Positions 32,815 through 40,733 of a DNA stretch of 45,919 nucleotides are shown here, piece after piece (position 1 is the stretch's first letter; every line of letters begins with the position of its first letter). This DNA comes from Mycolicibacterium palauense. GTDB taxonomy: Bacteria; Actinomycetota; Actinomycetes; Mycobacteriales; Mycobacteriaceae. A program made the translations under genes and the position numbers. The notes under the pieces are model-generated. The model did no database searches and had not been told where the DNA came from. It saw only the letters and a list, made by a program, of their open reading frames with translations. The stretch is taken from NCBI RefSeq assembly GCF_002592005.1, contig NZ_NVQF01000043.1, forward strand, positions 1 through 45,919, written 5' to 3'.

Positions 32815-32863
32815 GTTCCTCGGTTCTCGACGTGGACGGCTCCGGGCGCTTCCTGCCGTCGGC

Positions 32864-34276
32864 TCACTTTTTCACAAGGTAGGGGGAGACGGTGCTGCGG
32901 TGCTCGTTGAGGTCCAGGGCGCGGCCCAATGCCGGGAACGCCCGCTGCGGGCAGATGTCGCGTTCGCAGACCCGGCAGCCCGCGCCGATCGGGGTGGCGA
33001 CATCGCCGGAGAGGTCGAGCCCCTCGGAGTAGACCAGCCGGTGGGCATGGCGCAGTTCGCAACCCAGCCCGATGGCGAAGGTCTTGCCGGGTTGCCCGTA
33101 GCGCGCTGCCCGGCGCTCGATGGTGCGGGCCACCCACATGTAGTTGCGCCCGTCGGGCATCTGGGCGATCTGCACCCCGATCTTGCCGGGGTTGGCGAAC
33201 GTCTCGTAGACGTTCCACAGGGGGCAGGTCCCACCCGTGGAGGAGAAGTGAAAACCCGTGGCCGACTGCCGTTTCGACATGTTCCCGGCCCGGTCGACCC
33301 GGACGAACGAGAACGGCACCCCCCGCATCGAGGGCCGTTGCAGCGTCGAGAGCCGGTGGCAGATGGTCTCGTAACTGATCGAGTAGAACGCCGAGAGCCG
33401 CTCGACGTCGTAGCGGAAGCGCTCGGCGACCTCGTGGAACTGCCGGTAGGGCAGGACCGTCGCGGCGGCGAAGTAGTTGGCCAGTCCCAGCCGGGCCAGT
33501 GTGCGCGACTCGTCGCTGGTGAACTTGCCCTCCTCGACGAGCTGGTCGATCAGGTCGCCGAACTCCAGGTAGGCCAGCTCGGCGGCGAGCCGGAACACCT
33601 GCTGGCCGCCGGAGAGCTGGCTGCTGATCTCCAGGGTCCTGGTGTCCGGGTCGTAGCGGTGCAGCAACGTGTCGCCGAGGTCGGTGCGCCGCACCACCCG
33701 GACGCCGTGTACCTGGTTGAGACGCTGGGTCAGGTCCCCGGCCAGCTCACCGCGGTGCAGGCGCATCCGGATCGTCAGGTCCTCCGCGGCGGTGTCGAGC
33801 TCGTGCAGATAGTTCTGCCGCTGGTAGAAGTAGTCGCGGACCTCTTCGTGCGGCATGCTGATCGAGGCGCTTCCGCTGCCCTCGTTGAAGCGGTCCTCGG
33901 TGGCCGCGGCCAGCCGGGCGGCGGTGATCCGGTACCGCCGGTGCAGGTTGACCATCGCCCGGGCCAGCGCGGGGTGGGCGCTGACGCAATCGGCGATCTC
34001 GGCCGGATCGACCTCGGCGTCCAGATCGCGATCCAGCGTCACCTCGCGCAGCTCGGCCACCAGCCGGGTGTCGTCCTGCGACGAGAAGAACGTCGCGTCG
34101 ACCCCGAACAGCTCGGTGATGCGCAACAGCACCGCCACCGTCAGCGGCCGGACGTCGTGCTCGATCTGGTTGAGATAGCTGGGTGAGATGTCGAGCATCT
34201 GCGCCAGCGCGGCCTGGCTGAAGCCCCGTTCGCTGCGTAGTTGGCGCACCCGCGAGCCGACGAACGTCTTAGCCAC
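32864..34276 (-). CDS. ramB: Transcriptional regulator RamB
   Basis: A 470-residue regulator. An XRE helix-turn-helix is at about 8-62 (LRSERGFSQAALAQMLDISPSYLNQIE), followed by an IrrE/DUF955-like segment (LAYLEFGDLIDQLVEEGKFTSDESRTLARLGLANYFAAA contains its helices) and a Cys-rich C-terminus (CRVCERDICPQR). RamB controls acetate and glyoxylate genes in actinobacteria, and aceA lies 1.2 kb away with a matching box upstream. GTG 34276 is used. The order matches Rv0465c. Confidence 0.93.
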   Translation of the reverse strand: MAKTFVGSRVRQLRSERGFSQAALAQMLDISPSYLNQIEHDVRPLTVAVLLRITELFGVDATFFSSQDDTRLVAELREVTLDRDLDAEVDPAEIADCVSAHPALARAMVNLHRRYRITAARLAAATEDRFNEGSGSASISMPHEEVRDYFYQRQNYLHELDTAAEDLTIRMRLHRGELAGDLTQRLNQVHGVRVVRRTDLGDTLLHRYDPDTRTLEISSQLSGGQQVFRLAAELAYLEFGDLIDQLVEEGKFTSDESRTLARLGLANYFAAATVLPYRQFHEVAERFRYDVERLSAFYSISYETICHRLSTLQRPSMRGVPFSFVRVDRAGNMSKRQSATGFHFSSTGGTCPLWNVYETFANPGKIGVQIAQMPDGRNYMWVARTIERRAARYGQPGKTFAIGLGCELRHAHRLVYSEGLDLSGDVATPIGAGCRVCERDICPQRAFPALGRALDLNEHRSTVSPYLVKK

Positions 34277-34398
34277 GTTGCCAGGCTACCCGGGTGTGAA
34301 GAGGGTCTTCGCAGCCTTGGCAGACCGGGCAGGTGGCAGCGGGACGAGCACCTTTGGCATGATCGCCCGGGGAAGGGCAGGACGGGGAAGAGGCAGGC

Positions 34399-35214
34399 AT
34401 GGCAGCCGACAAGGCGACCGCGGGACTGACATCGGCGATGATGGCCGTGCCGGACCCGCATCCCGATGTGTTCGACCGGAACTGGCCGCTACGGGTCGGC
34501 GACATCGACCGCACCGGCAGACTCCGGTTCGACGCGGCTTGCCGGCACATCCAGGACATCGGCCAGGACCATCTGCGTGAACTGGGTTTCGAGGAGACCC
34601 ATCCGCTCTGGATCGTGCGACGCACCGTGATCGACCTGATCCGTCCGATCGAGTTCCAGGACATGCTGCGGTTGCGCCGCTGGTGTTCGGGCACGTCGAA
34701 CCGCTGGTGCCAGATGCGGGTGCGCATCGACGGGCGCAAGGGCGGGCTGATGGAATCGGAGGCGTTCTGGATCAACATCAGCCGCGAGACCCAGGGGCCG
34801 GCGCGCATCTCCGACGACTTCCTGGAGGGGCTGCAACGCACCACCGACGTGGACCGGTTGCGGTGGAAGGCCTATTTGAAGGCCGGCAGCCGCGACGACG
34901 CCCAGGAGATCCGGGAGTATCCGGTCCGGGTGTCGGATATCGACCTGTTCGACCACATGAACAACGCCGTCTACTGGACCGTCATCGAGGACTTCCTCTT
35001 CACGAATCCGCATCTGCTGGCCGGCCCCGTGCGGGTGGCCATCGAGCACGACGCCGCCGTGGCGCTGGGTGACAAGCTGGAGCTGCTGACCCACGTCTAC
35101 CCGCCCGGCTCGACCGACAGGTTCGGGCCGGACCTCGTCGACCGCACTGTTACAACGCTCACATATGCCGTCGGCGACGAGACGAAAGCCATCGCGGCGA
35201 TCTTCCCGCTTTAA
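34399..35214 (+). CDS. Acyl-ACP thioesterase-like protein
   Basis: A 271-residue protein with two tandem hotdog folds: FDRNWPLRVGDIDRTGRLRFDAACRH in the first, RVSDIDLFDHMNNAVYWTVIED in the second. The second carries the N-x-x-H/N type residues of 4-hydroxybenzoyl-CoA and FatA thioesterases. The family hydrolyses acyl-ACP or acyl-CoA thioesters; chain length is unknown. Later in-frame starts exist (MMAVPDP), so the first 15 residues are uncertain. The order matches Rv0466. Confidence 0.85.
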   Translation: MAADKATAGLTSAMMAVPDPHPDVFDRNWPLRVGDIDRTGRLRFDAACRHIQDIGQDHLRELGFEETHPLWIVRRTVIDLIRPIEFQDMLRLRRWCSGTSNRWCQMRVRIDGRKGGLMESEAFWINISRETQGPARISDDFLEGLQRTTDVDRLRWKAYLKAGSRDDAQEIREYPVRVSDIDLFDHMNNAVYWTVIEDFLFTNPHLLAGPVRVAIEHDAAVALGDKLELLTHVYPPGSTDRFGPDLVDRTVTTLTYAVGDETKAIAAIFPL

Positions 35215-35312
35215 CAGTACGGTTGTCCGTTATTTGTCGGCGCTGACCTGCGCCAACGACGTTACTTGCCGGTAGCTTCTGAAACGGTTCAGCTCTTCGT
35301 AACCTTCGCAAC

Positions 35313-35322
35313 ATTTGCAAAT
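35313..35322. promoter_or_regulatory. RamB/PrpR-type box upstream of aceA
   Basis: ATTTGCAAAT is a palindrome containing TTTGCAAA, the core bound by RamB and PrpR regulators of glyoxylate and methylcitrate genes. The ramB gene itself is nearby at 32864-34276. Confidence 0.55.
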
Positions 35323-35335
35323 TCACGCGGTGATG

Positions 35336-35351
35336 TTGCCAAAATTGGCAA
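35336..35351. promoter_or_regulatory. Perfect palindrome upstream of aceA
   Basis: TTGCCAAAATTGGCAA has 7-base perfect arms about an AA centre, 13 bases beyond the TTTGCAAA box. It resembles a variant of the same box and would be a second regulator site. Confidence 0.5.
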
Positions 35352-35394
35352 GTGAAACGGGTGGACCTGCGTATATGGCCGATGGCAAGCTGTT

Positions 35395-35438
35395 GTTAAC
35401 ACACCAGTGAAGTTGCTTCGGCGTTAACAAACCGGTGA
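35395..35438 (+). promoter_or_regulatory. Direct-repeat pair upstream of aceA
   Basis: GTTAACACACCAGTGA (35395-35410) and GTTAACAAACCGGTGA (35423-35438) match at 14 of 16 bases, 28 bases apart (nearly three helical turns). They lie between the upstream palindromes and the aceA start, where they might bind a regulator on one DNA face. Confidence 0.45.
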
Positions 35439-35510
35439 TCCCGGCGACGCCTGAAGCGCTTGCAAGTTACCGAGTTCTCGTCATTCTCATCCGTGGAGGA
35501 GCACGTCCAC

Positions 35511-36797
35511 ATGTCCACCGTTGGCACCCCGAAATCCCCCGAACAGATCCAGCACGACTGGGACCACAACCCCCGCTGGAAGGGCATCACCCGTACCTAC
35601 ACCCCGCAGGACGTCGTCGCGCTGCAGGGCCACGTCGTCGAGGAGGCCACCCTGGCCCGCCGCGGCGCCGAGGTTCTCTGGGAGCAGCTGCACGAGATGG
35701 ACTTCGTCAACGCGCTCGGCGCGCTGACCGGCAACATGGCGGTCCAGCAGGTCCGCGCCGGGCTGAAGGCCATCTACCTGTCGGGCTGGCAGGTCGCCGG
35801 TGATGCGAACCTGTCCGGCCACACCTACCCCGACCAGAGCCTGTACCCGGCAAACTCGGTGCCGCAGGTGGTGCGTCGCATCAACAACGCACTGCTGCGC
35901 GCCGACGAGATCGCCAAGGTCGAGGGTGACCGCTCGGTGGAGAACTGGCTGGCCCCGATCGTCGCCGACGGCGAGGCCGGCTTCGGCGGCGCGCTGAACG
36001 TCTACGAGCTGCAGAAGGCGATGATCGCCGCCGGTGTCGCCGGTTCGCACTGGGAGGACCAGCTGGCCTCGGAGAAGAAGTGCGGTCACCTCGGTGGCAA
36101 GGTGCTCATCCCCACCCAGCAGCACATCCGCACGCTGACCTCGGCGCGGCTGGCGGCCGACGTGGCCGACGTCCCGACCGTGGTGATCGCGCGCACCGAT
36201 GCCGAGGCCGCGACGCTGATCACCTCCGATGTCGACGAGCGCGACCGCCCGTTCATCACCGGCGAGCGCACCGCCGAGGGCTTCTACCGGATCAAGAACG
36301 GCCTGGAGCCCTGCATCGCCCGCGCCAAGGCCTACGCGCCGTACTCCGACCTGATCTGGATGGAGACCGGCACCCCGGACCTGGAGCTGGCCAAGAAGTT
36401 CGCCGAGGGCGTCAAGAGCGAGTTCCCCGACCAGATGCTGGCCTACAACTGCTCGCCGTCGTTCAACTGGCGCAAGCACCTCGACGACGACACCATCGCG
36501 AAGTTCCAGAAGGAACTCGGCGCGATGGGCTTCAAGTTCCAGTTCATCACGCTGGCCGGCTTCCACGCCCTGAACTACTCGATGTTCGACCTGGCCTACG
36601 GCTACGCCCGCAACCAGATGAGCGCCTACGTGGAGCTGCAGGAACGCGAGTTCGCCGCCGAGGAGCGCGGCTACACCGCCACCAAGCACCAGCGTGAGGT
36701 GGGTGCCGGCTACTTCGACCGGATCGCCACCACCGTCGACCCGACCAGCTCGACCACCGCGCTGACCGGCTCGACCGAAGAGGGCCAGTTCCACTGA
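35511..36797 (+). CDS. aceA: Isocitrate lyase
   Basis: A 428-residue isocitrate lyase, the exact length of M. tuberculosis Icl1. The active-site KKCGH has C191; WMETGTPDLELAK and NCSPSFNW are also present. It cleaves isocitrate to glyoxylate and succinate and, in mycobacteria, also methylisocitrate, feeding fatty acid and acetate growth. ATG 35511 follows GGAGGA by 10 bases. Several regulator-like sites lie in the 296-base upstream gap. fadB2 follows on the same strand, consistent with fatty acid use. Confidence 0.98.
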   Translation: MSTVGTPKSPEQIQHDWDHNPRWKGITRTYTPQDVVALQGHVVEEATLARRGAEVLWEQLHEMDFVNALGALTGNMAVQQVRAGLKAIYLSGWQVAGDANLSGHTYPDQSLYPANSVPQVVRRINNALLRADEIAKVEGDRSVENWLAPIVADGEAGFGGALNVYELQKAMIAAGVAGSHWEDQLASEKKCGHLGGKVLIPTQQHIRTLTSARLAADVADVPTVVIARTDAEAATLITSDVDERDRPFITGERTAEGFYRIKNGLEPCIARAKAYAPYSDLIWMETGTPDLELAKKFAEGVKSEFPDQMLAYNCSPSFNWRKHLDDDTIAKFQKELGAMGFKFQFITLAGFHALNYSMFDLAYGYARNQMSAYVELQEREFAAEERGYTATKHQREVGAGYFDRIATTVDPTSSTTALTGSTEEGQFH

Positions 36798-36850
36798 GCC
36801 TGCGGTCACCCGGCCACTGAGCCGAGTCGACAGCGACCGAGTTGATAGCG

Positions 36851-36885
36851 TCAGGCCCCGTCCGCACGCCGCGGGCGGGGCCTGA
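36851..36885 (+). terminator. Hairpin between aceA and fadB2
   Basis: TCAGGCCCCG and CGGGGCCTGA form a perfect 10-base outer stem, with an inner CCGC/GCGG stem. No T-run follows, so it might be a stem terminator or an RNA-stability element rather than a classic terminator. Confidence 0.45.
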
Positions 36886-36904
36886 CCGCTGTGAGGAGAT
36901 CCAG

Positions 36905-37774
36905 GTGAGCATCCAGGTGAGTATTGAGCGGGTCGGCGTCGTCGGCGCCGGGCAGATGGGCGCCGGCATCGCCGAGGTCTGCGCCAAGGCCGGTGCCCAG
37001 GTGCTGGTCTACGAGCCGACCGAGGAGCTGATCACCGCGGGCCGCGCGCGCATCACCGGGTCGCTGGACCGCGCCGCGGCGAAGGGCAAGCTCTCCGAAT
37101 CCGATCGCGACGCGGCCGCCGCGCGTCTGACCTTCACCACCGACATGGCCGACCTGGCCGACCGTCAGCTGGTGATCGAGGCGATCATCGAGGACGAGAC
37201 GGTCAAGACGACGGTCTTCGCCGAGCTGGACCGGATCGTCTCCGATCCCGACGCCGTCCTGGCCTCCAACACCTCGAGCATCCCGATCATGAAGATCGCC
37301 GCCGCCACACAGAATCCGAGCCGGGTGCTGGGCCTGCACTTCTTCAACCCGGTTCCGGTGCTGCCGCTCGTCGAGCTGGTCAGCACGCTCGTGACCAGCG
37401 AGGACGCCGCCGCGCGGGTCGAGGCGTTCGCCTCGGAGGCGCTCGGCAAGCAGGTGGTGCGCTGTGCGGACCGTTCCGGTTTCGTGGTCAACGCCCTGCT
37501 GGTGCCCTACCTGCTGTCGGCGATGCGGATGGCCGAGGCCGGGATCGCCGAGGTCGAGGACATCGACACCGCGGTCGTGGCGGGGTTGTCGCACCCCATG
37601 GGGCCGCTGCGGCTGTCCGACCTGATCGGGCTGGACACCCTCAAGCTCATCGCCGACAAGATGTTCGACGAGTTCAAGGAACCGCTCTACGCGCCGCCGC
37701 CGTTGCTGCAGCGGATGGTCGAGGCGGGCCTGCTCGGAAAGAAAGCCGGTCGCGGCTTCTACACCTACCAGTGA
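36905..37774 (+). CDS. fadB2: 3-hydroxybutyryl-CoA dehydrogenase FadB2
   Basis: A 289-residue NAD-dependent 3-hydroxyacyl-CoA dehydrogenase. VGVVGAGQMGAGIAEV opens it with the dinucleotide motif, SNTSSIPI and HFFNPVPVLPLVE are the catalytic blocks, and it ends in GRGFYTYQ. It oxidises 3-hydroxybutyryl-CoA in beta-oxidation. GTG 36905 is chosen because GGAG lies 7 bases upstream and homologues begin here; GTG 36917 is a close alternative. It follows aceA, as in M. tuberculosis. Confidence 0.96.
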   Translation: MSIQVSIERVGVVGAGQMGAGIAEVCAKAGAQVLVYEPTEELITAGRARITGSLDRAAAKGKLSESDRDAAAARLTFTTDMADLADRQLVIEAIIEDETVKTTVFAELDRIVSDPDAVLASNTSSIPIMKIAAATQNPSRVLGLHFFNPVPVLPLVELVSTLVTSEDAAARVEAFASEALGKQVVRCADRSGFVVNALLVPYLLSAMRMAEAGIAEVEDIDTAVVAGLSHPMGPLRLSDLIGLDTLKLIADKMFDEFKEPLYAPPPLLQRMVEAGLLGKKAGRGFYTYQ

Positions 37775-38008
37775 CCACCTACTGGGGATCTGACCCGAAA
37801 ACCTGGTGAAAAGCTGGGGGCCGACTTATTGGAGGGACCGCCATTGGCATTGCGGGATTCGGTTAGCTAGCCTCTCCTGCGATGGAACGATAGGTTCCGG
37901 TCGGGTCGCAACGTGACTACCTGGCTCGCCCTGAGAGGTGTCTTCCTCCTCGGGCGGGGCGTAGGTTCCGATCTGTAGTACTCAAAATAGGCAAGGGGTT
38001 GTGTACGC

Positions 38009-38881
38009 ATGTCCGGTGCGGAAACCGAATTGGAACCGTTCTACGAGGAATCGCAGTCGATCTACGACGTCTCCGATGAGTTCTTCGCGCTGTTCCTGGA
38101 CTCGACGATGGGCTACACGTGCGCGTACTTCGAGCGCGACGACATGACCCTGGAGGAAGCGCAGCTGGCGAAGTTCGACCTCGCCCTGGGCAAGCTGAAC
38201 CTGGAACCCGGGATGACGCTGCTCGACGTCGGCTGCGGCTGGGGCGGTGCCCTCAAGCGCGCCGTGGAGAAATACGACGTCAACGTCATCGGCATCACGC
38301 TCAGCCGTAACCAGAGCGAGTACACCCGCCGGCTGATGGCCGGGATCGACACCTCGCGCACCGTCGAGGTGCGCATGCAGGGCTGGGAGGAGTTCACCGA
38401 CAAGGTCGACCGGATCGTCAGCATCGGCGCGTTCGAGGCCTTCAAGGCCGAGCGCTACCCGCTGTTCTTCGAGCGGGCCTACGACATCCTGCCCGACGAC
38501 GGCCGCATGCTGCTGCACACCATCCTGGCGCACACGCAGAAGTTCTTCCGCGAGAACGGCATCAAGCTGACCATCAGCGACCTGAAGTTCATGCGGTTCA
38601 TCGGGCAGGAGATCTTCCCCGGCGGCCAGCTGCCCGCGGTCGAGGACATCGAGACCCTGGCCGCGAACTCCGGGTTCACCCTCGAGCGCGTCCACCTGTT
38701 GCGGCCGCACTACGCACGCACCCTGGATATGTGGGCCGAGAACCTGGAGAAGCGCCGCGACGAGGCGATCGCGATGCAGTCCGAGGCGGTCTACGACAAG
38801 TACATGCACTACTTGACCGGCTGCGCCGACTTCTTCCAGCGCGGCATCACCAACGTCGGACAGTTCACCCTGGTCAAGTAG
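38009..38881 (+). CDS. umaA: Mycolic acid methyltransferase/cyclopropane synthase, UmaA type
   Basis: A 290-residue SAM-dependent methyltransferase of the mycolate cyclopropane family. The SAM site LDVGCGWGG is at 72-80; YDVSDEFFALFLD and QSEAVYDKYMHYLTGCADFF are family signatures. It most resembles UmaA, from memory of Rv0469, which lies at this point in the gene order. Members modify meromycolate chains in the cell envelope; UmaA itself has a weakly defined role. The pcaA gene that follows in M. tuberculosis is not here. Confidence 0.93.
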   Translation: MSGAETELEPFYEESQSIYDVSDEFFALFLDSTMGYTCAYFERDDMTLEEAQLAKFDLALGKLNLEPGMTLLDVGCGWGGALKRAVEKYDVNVIGITLSRNQSEYTRRLMAGIDTSRTVEVRMQGWEEFTDKVDRIVSIGAFEAFKAERYPLFFERAYDILPDDGRMLLHTILAHTQKFFRENGIKLTISDLKFMRFIGQEIFPGGQLPAVEDIETLAANSGFTLERVHLLRPHYARTLDMWAENLEKRRDEAIAMQSEAVYDKYMHYLTGCADFFQRGITNVGQFTLVK

Positions 38882-38902
38882 GACGGCCACGCGGTCTTAA
38901 TG

Positions 38903-39017
38903 GGCGTGACTCACGCCGGTCCGCATTGGCGTGACTCACGCCGGTCCGCATTGGCGTGACTCACGCCGGTCCGCATTGGCGTGACTCACGCCGGTCCGCA
39001 TTGGCGTGACTCACGCC
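38903..39017. repeat. Array of 25-bp palindromic tandem repeats
   Basis: Four identical 25-bp units (38903-38927, 38928-38952, 38953-38977, 38978-39002) and a 15-bp partial unit to 39017. Each unit begins with GGCGTGACTCACGCC, a perfect palindrome with 7-base arms about one C, then GGTCCGCATT. It fills the gap between convergent umaA and PPK2 genes; the last unit includes the PPK2 stop codon. It could act as a stacked two-way terminator or be an expanding repeat. Confidence 0.95.
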
Positions 39018-39868
39018 TCGGCCAGCCGTTTCCGCTCCGCCTCGATATCGAATTTGGCCGGCGGCCAGGACATGTTCAGCGACTTGAGCGCCTCGATCAG
39101 CAGCTCGGTGATGGCCAGCCTGCTGTACCACTTCTTGTCGCAGGGCACGATGTACCAGGGCGCGTAACTGGTGGACGTCTTGTCCAGCATCGCCTGGTAG
39201 GCCCGCTGGTAGGCGGGCCAGAACTCGCGCTCGGTGATATCGCCCGGATTGAATTTCCAGTACTTGTCCGGACGTTCCAGTCGCTCGGCCAGCCGCTCCT
39301 TCTGCTCCTTGAGGGACAGGAACATCGCCACCTTGACGATCGTGGTGCCGGCCTCGACCAGCTCGCGCTCGAACTCGTTGATCTCGTTGTAGCGCGCCCC
39401 CCACACCTCGGGCGGGACCAGATTGTGTACCCGCACCACCAGCACGTCCTCGTAGTGCGAGCGGTCGAACACACCGATCTTTCCCGGCCCGGGCAGGGCC
39501 CTGCGGACCCGCCACAGGTAGTGATGCTTGCGTTCCTGCTCGGTGGGCACACCGAAGCTGGTGTAGCGGATGCCCTGGGGATTGGCCGCGCCGACGACGT
39601 GTTTGACGATGCCGCCCTTGCCCGCGGTGTCCATGCCCTGCAGGACCAGCAGCACCGAGCGGGTGTCGCCCTCACGGCTGTTGGCGTAGAGCATCTCCTG
39701 CAGCCCGGCGAGGCGTTCGTTGCGTTCGGCCTGCAGCACCGGGGCGTGCTCCTTGTCACCCTTGAACCCCGGGGTGGCGTCGTAGTCGATGTCCAACACC
39801 GACTGCCCGGGCCGGAACTGCAGGACGGTGTGCGGCTCGTGGGACCACAGCGACGGGAGATCGGACAT
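39011..39868 (-). CDS. PPK2-family polyphosphate phosphotransferase (class III-like)
   Basis: A 285-residue PPK2-family kinase distinct from the one at 15733. Its Walker A is QGMDTAGKGG and the lid reads GVFDRSHYEDVLVVRVH, the pattern of class III enzymes such as polyphosphate:AMP phosphotransferases; YWKFNPGDITER is the C-terminal block. It would make nucleoside phosphates from polyphosphate in the cytosol. The stop codon lies inside the palindromic array. It is 27 bases after the TetR gene on the same strand, so they are likely co-transcribed. This gene occupies the position where pcaA and Rv0471c stand in M. tuberculosis. Confidence 0.9.
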   Translation of the reverse strand: MSDLPSLWSHEPHTVLQFRPGQSVLDIDYDATPGFKGDKEHAPVLQAERNERLAGLQEMLYANSREGDTRSVLLVLQGMDTAGKGGIVKHVVGAANPQGIRYTSFGVPTEQERKHHYLWRVRRALPGPGKIGVFDRSHYEDVLVVRVHNLVPPEVWGARYNEINEFERELVEAGTTIVKVAMFLSLKEQKERLAERLERPDKYWKFNPGDITEREFWPAYQRAYQAMLDKTSTSYAPWYIVPCDKKWYSRLAITELLIEALKSLNMSWPPAKFDIEAERKRLAEA

Positions 39869-39895
39869 ACCCGGGAGCCTAGTGCGGCCCGGTGG

Positions 39896-40603
39896 TCAGT
39901 CCCCGCTCATCGGGGGCGGAAGGATCGGAGAGGGATGGGCCTGCCCGTTGAACCGCTCCAGCGACCCGCCCACCTCGACGATGCCGCACAACGCGCTCCA
40001 CGACAGCATGGTCAGGTAGTCGGTCAACTCCTCGGCGGACATCCGGCGATGCGACATCCACGAGTGGGTGGCCAGCTGGACACCACCGACGATCATGTAG
40101 GCCCACGGCTCGACGCCCTTGGTGTCCATGCCGACCTCCTGCATGCGCCGGCGGAACATCACGGCCAGCATCCCGGCGATGATCCGTTCGCTGTCGGCGA
40201 TCACCTTGCTTTTGCTGGCCGAGCTGTTGGCGAAGACGAACGGATAGATCTCGGGTTCGGCGGCGACGGTGTCGACGTACACCCGGATGATCTCGCGGGC
40301 CAGGTGGTAACCGTCGAGATTCGACGACAGCGCCGCGGCCATGTTGGGAATGAGCGTCGTCTGAGCGAATCGCATCATCACTGCCGTGGTGAGATCGTTC
40401 TTGTCGATGAAGTAGCGATACAACACCGTCTTGGACACGCCGATTTCGGCCGCGATCTCGTCCATGCTGACGTCACGGCCGCGGGTCCGGATGGCCTCCA
40501 GGGTTCCGTCGACCAACTCGTTTCGCCGCTCCACCTTGTGCTGGTGCCAACGACGTTTGCGTCCGTCCACCTTGACGGCCCCGGGCTTGGATTGAGGTGC
40601 CAC
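39896..40603 (-). CDS. TetR-family transcriptional regulator
   Basis: A 235-residue TetR regulator. A basic N-terminal tail (GRKRRWHQHKVERRN) precedes the helix-turn-helix at about 30-75 (IAAEIGVSKTVLYRYFIDKNDL). The ligand domain is helical. By order it corresponds to Rv0472c. It is divergent from the DUF445 gene and would be expected to act on the gap at 40604-40733, where TTACACGTAA (40627-40636) is a short palindrome. Confidence 0.9.
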   Translation of the reverse strand: MAPQSKPGAVKVDGRKRRWHQHKVERRNELVDGTLEAIRTRGRDVSMDEIAAEIGVSKTVLYRYFIDKNDLTTAVMMRFAQTTLIPNMAAALSSNLDGYHLAREIIRVYVDTVAAEPEIYPFVFANSSASKSKVIADSERIIAGMLAVMFRRRMQEVGMDTKGVEPWAYMIVGGVQLATHSWMSHRRMSAEELTDYLTMLSWSALCGIVEVGGSLERFNGQAHPSPILPPPMSGD

Positions 40604-40733
40604 TGTCTCGCGTCCTATTTCGCTAGTTACACGTAATAATACGGGCTTCGTGGCGCCGCGCCGGGGATGGAGTCACAGTAACTGGCGGCGCGTGCGGGGC
40701 ACCCTTCGCGTGGTGATAGCGGATGATGGTGAA

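Noticed and set aside
38903..39017. CRISPR-like array
   Set aside because: The repeats are contiguous with no spacers and no cas genes are present; it is a tandem palindrome array.
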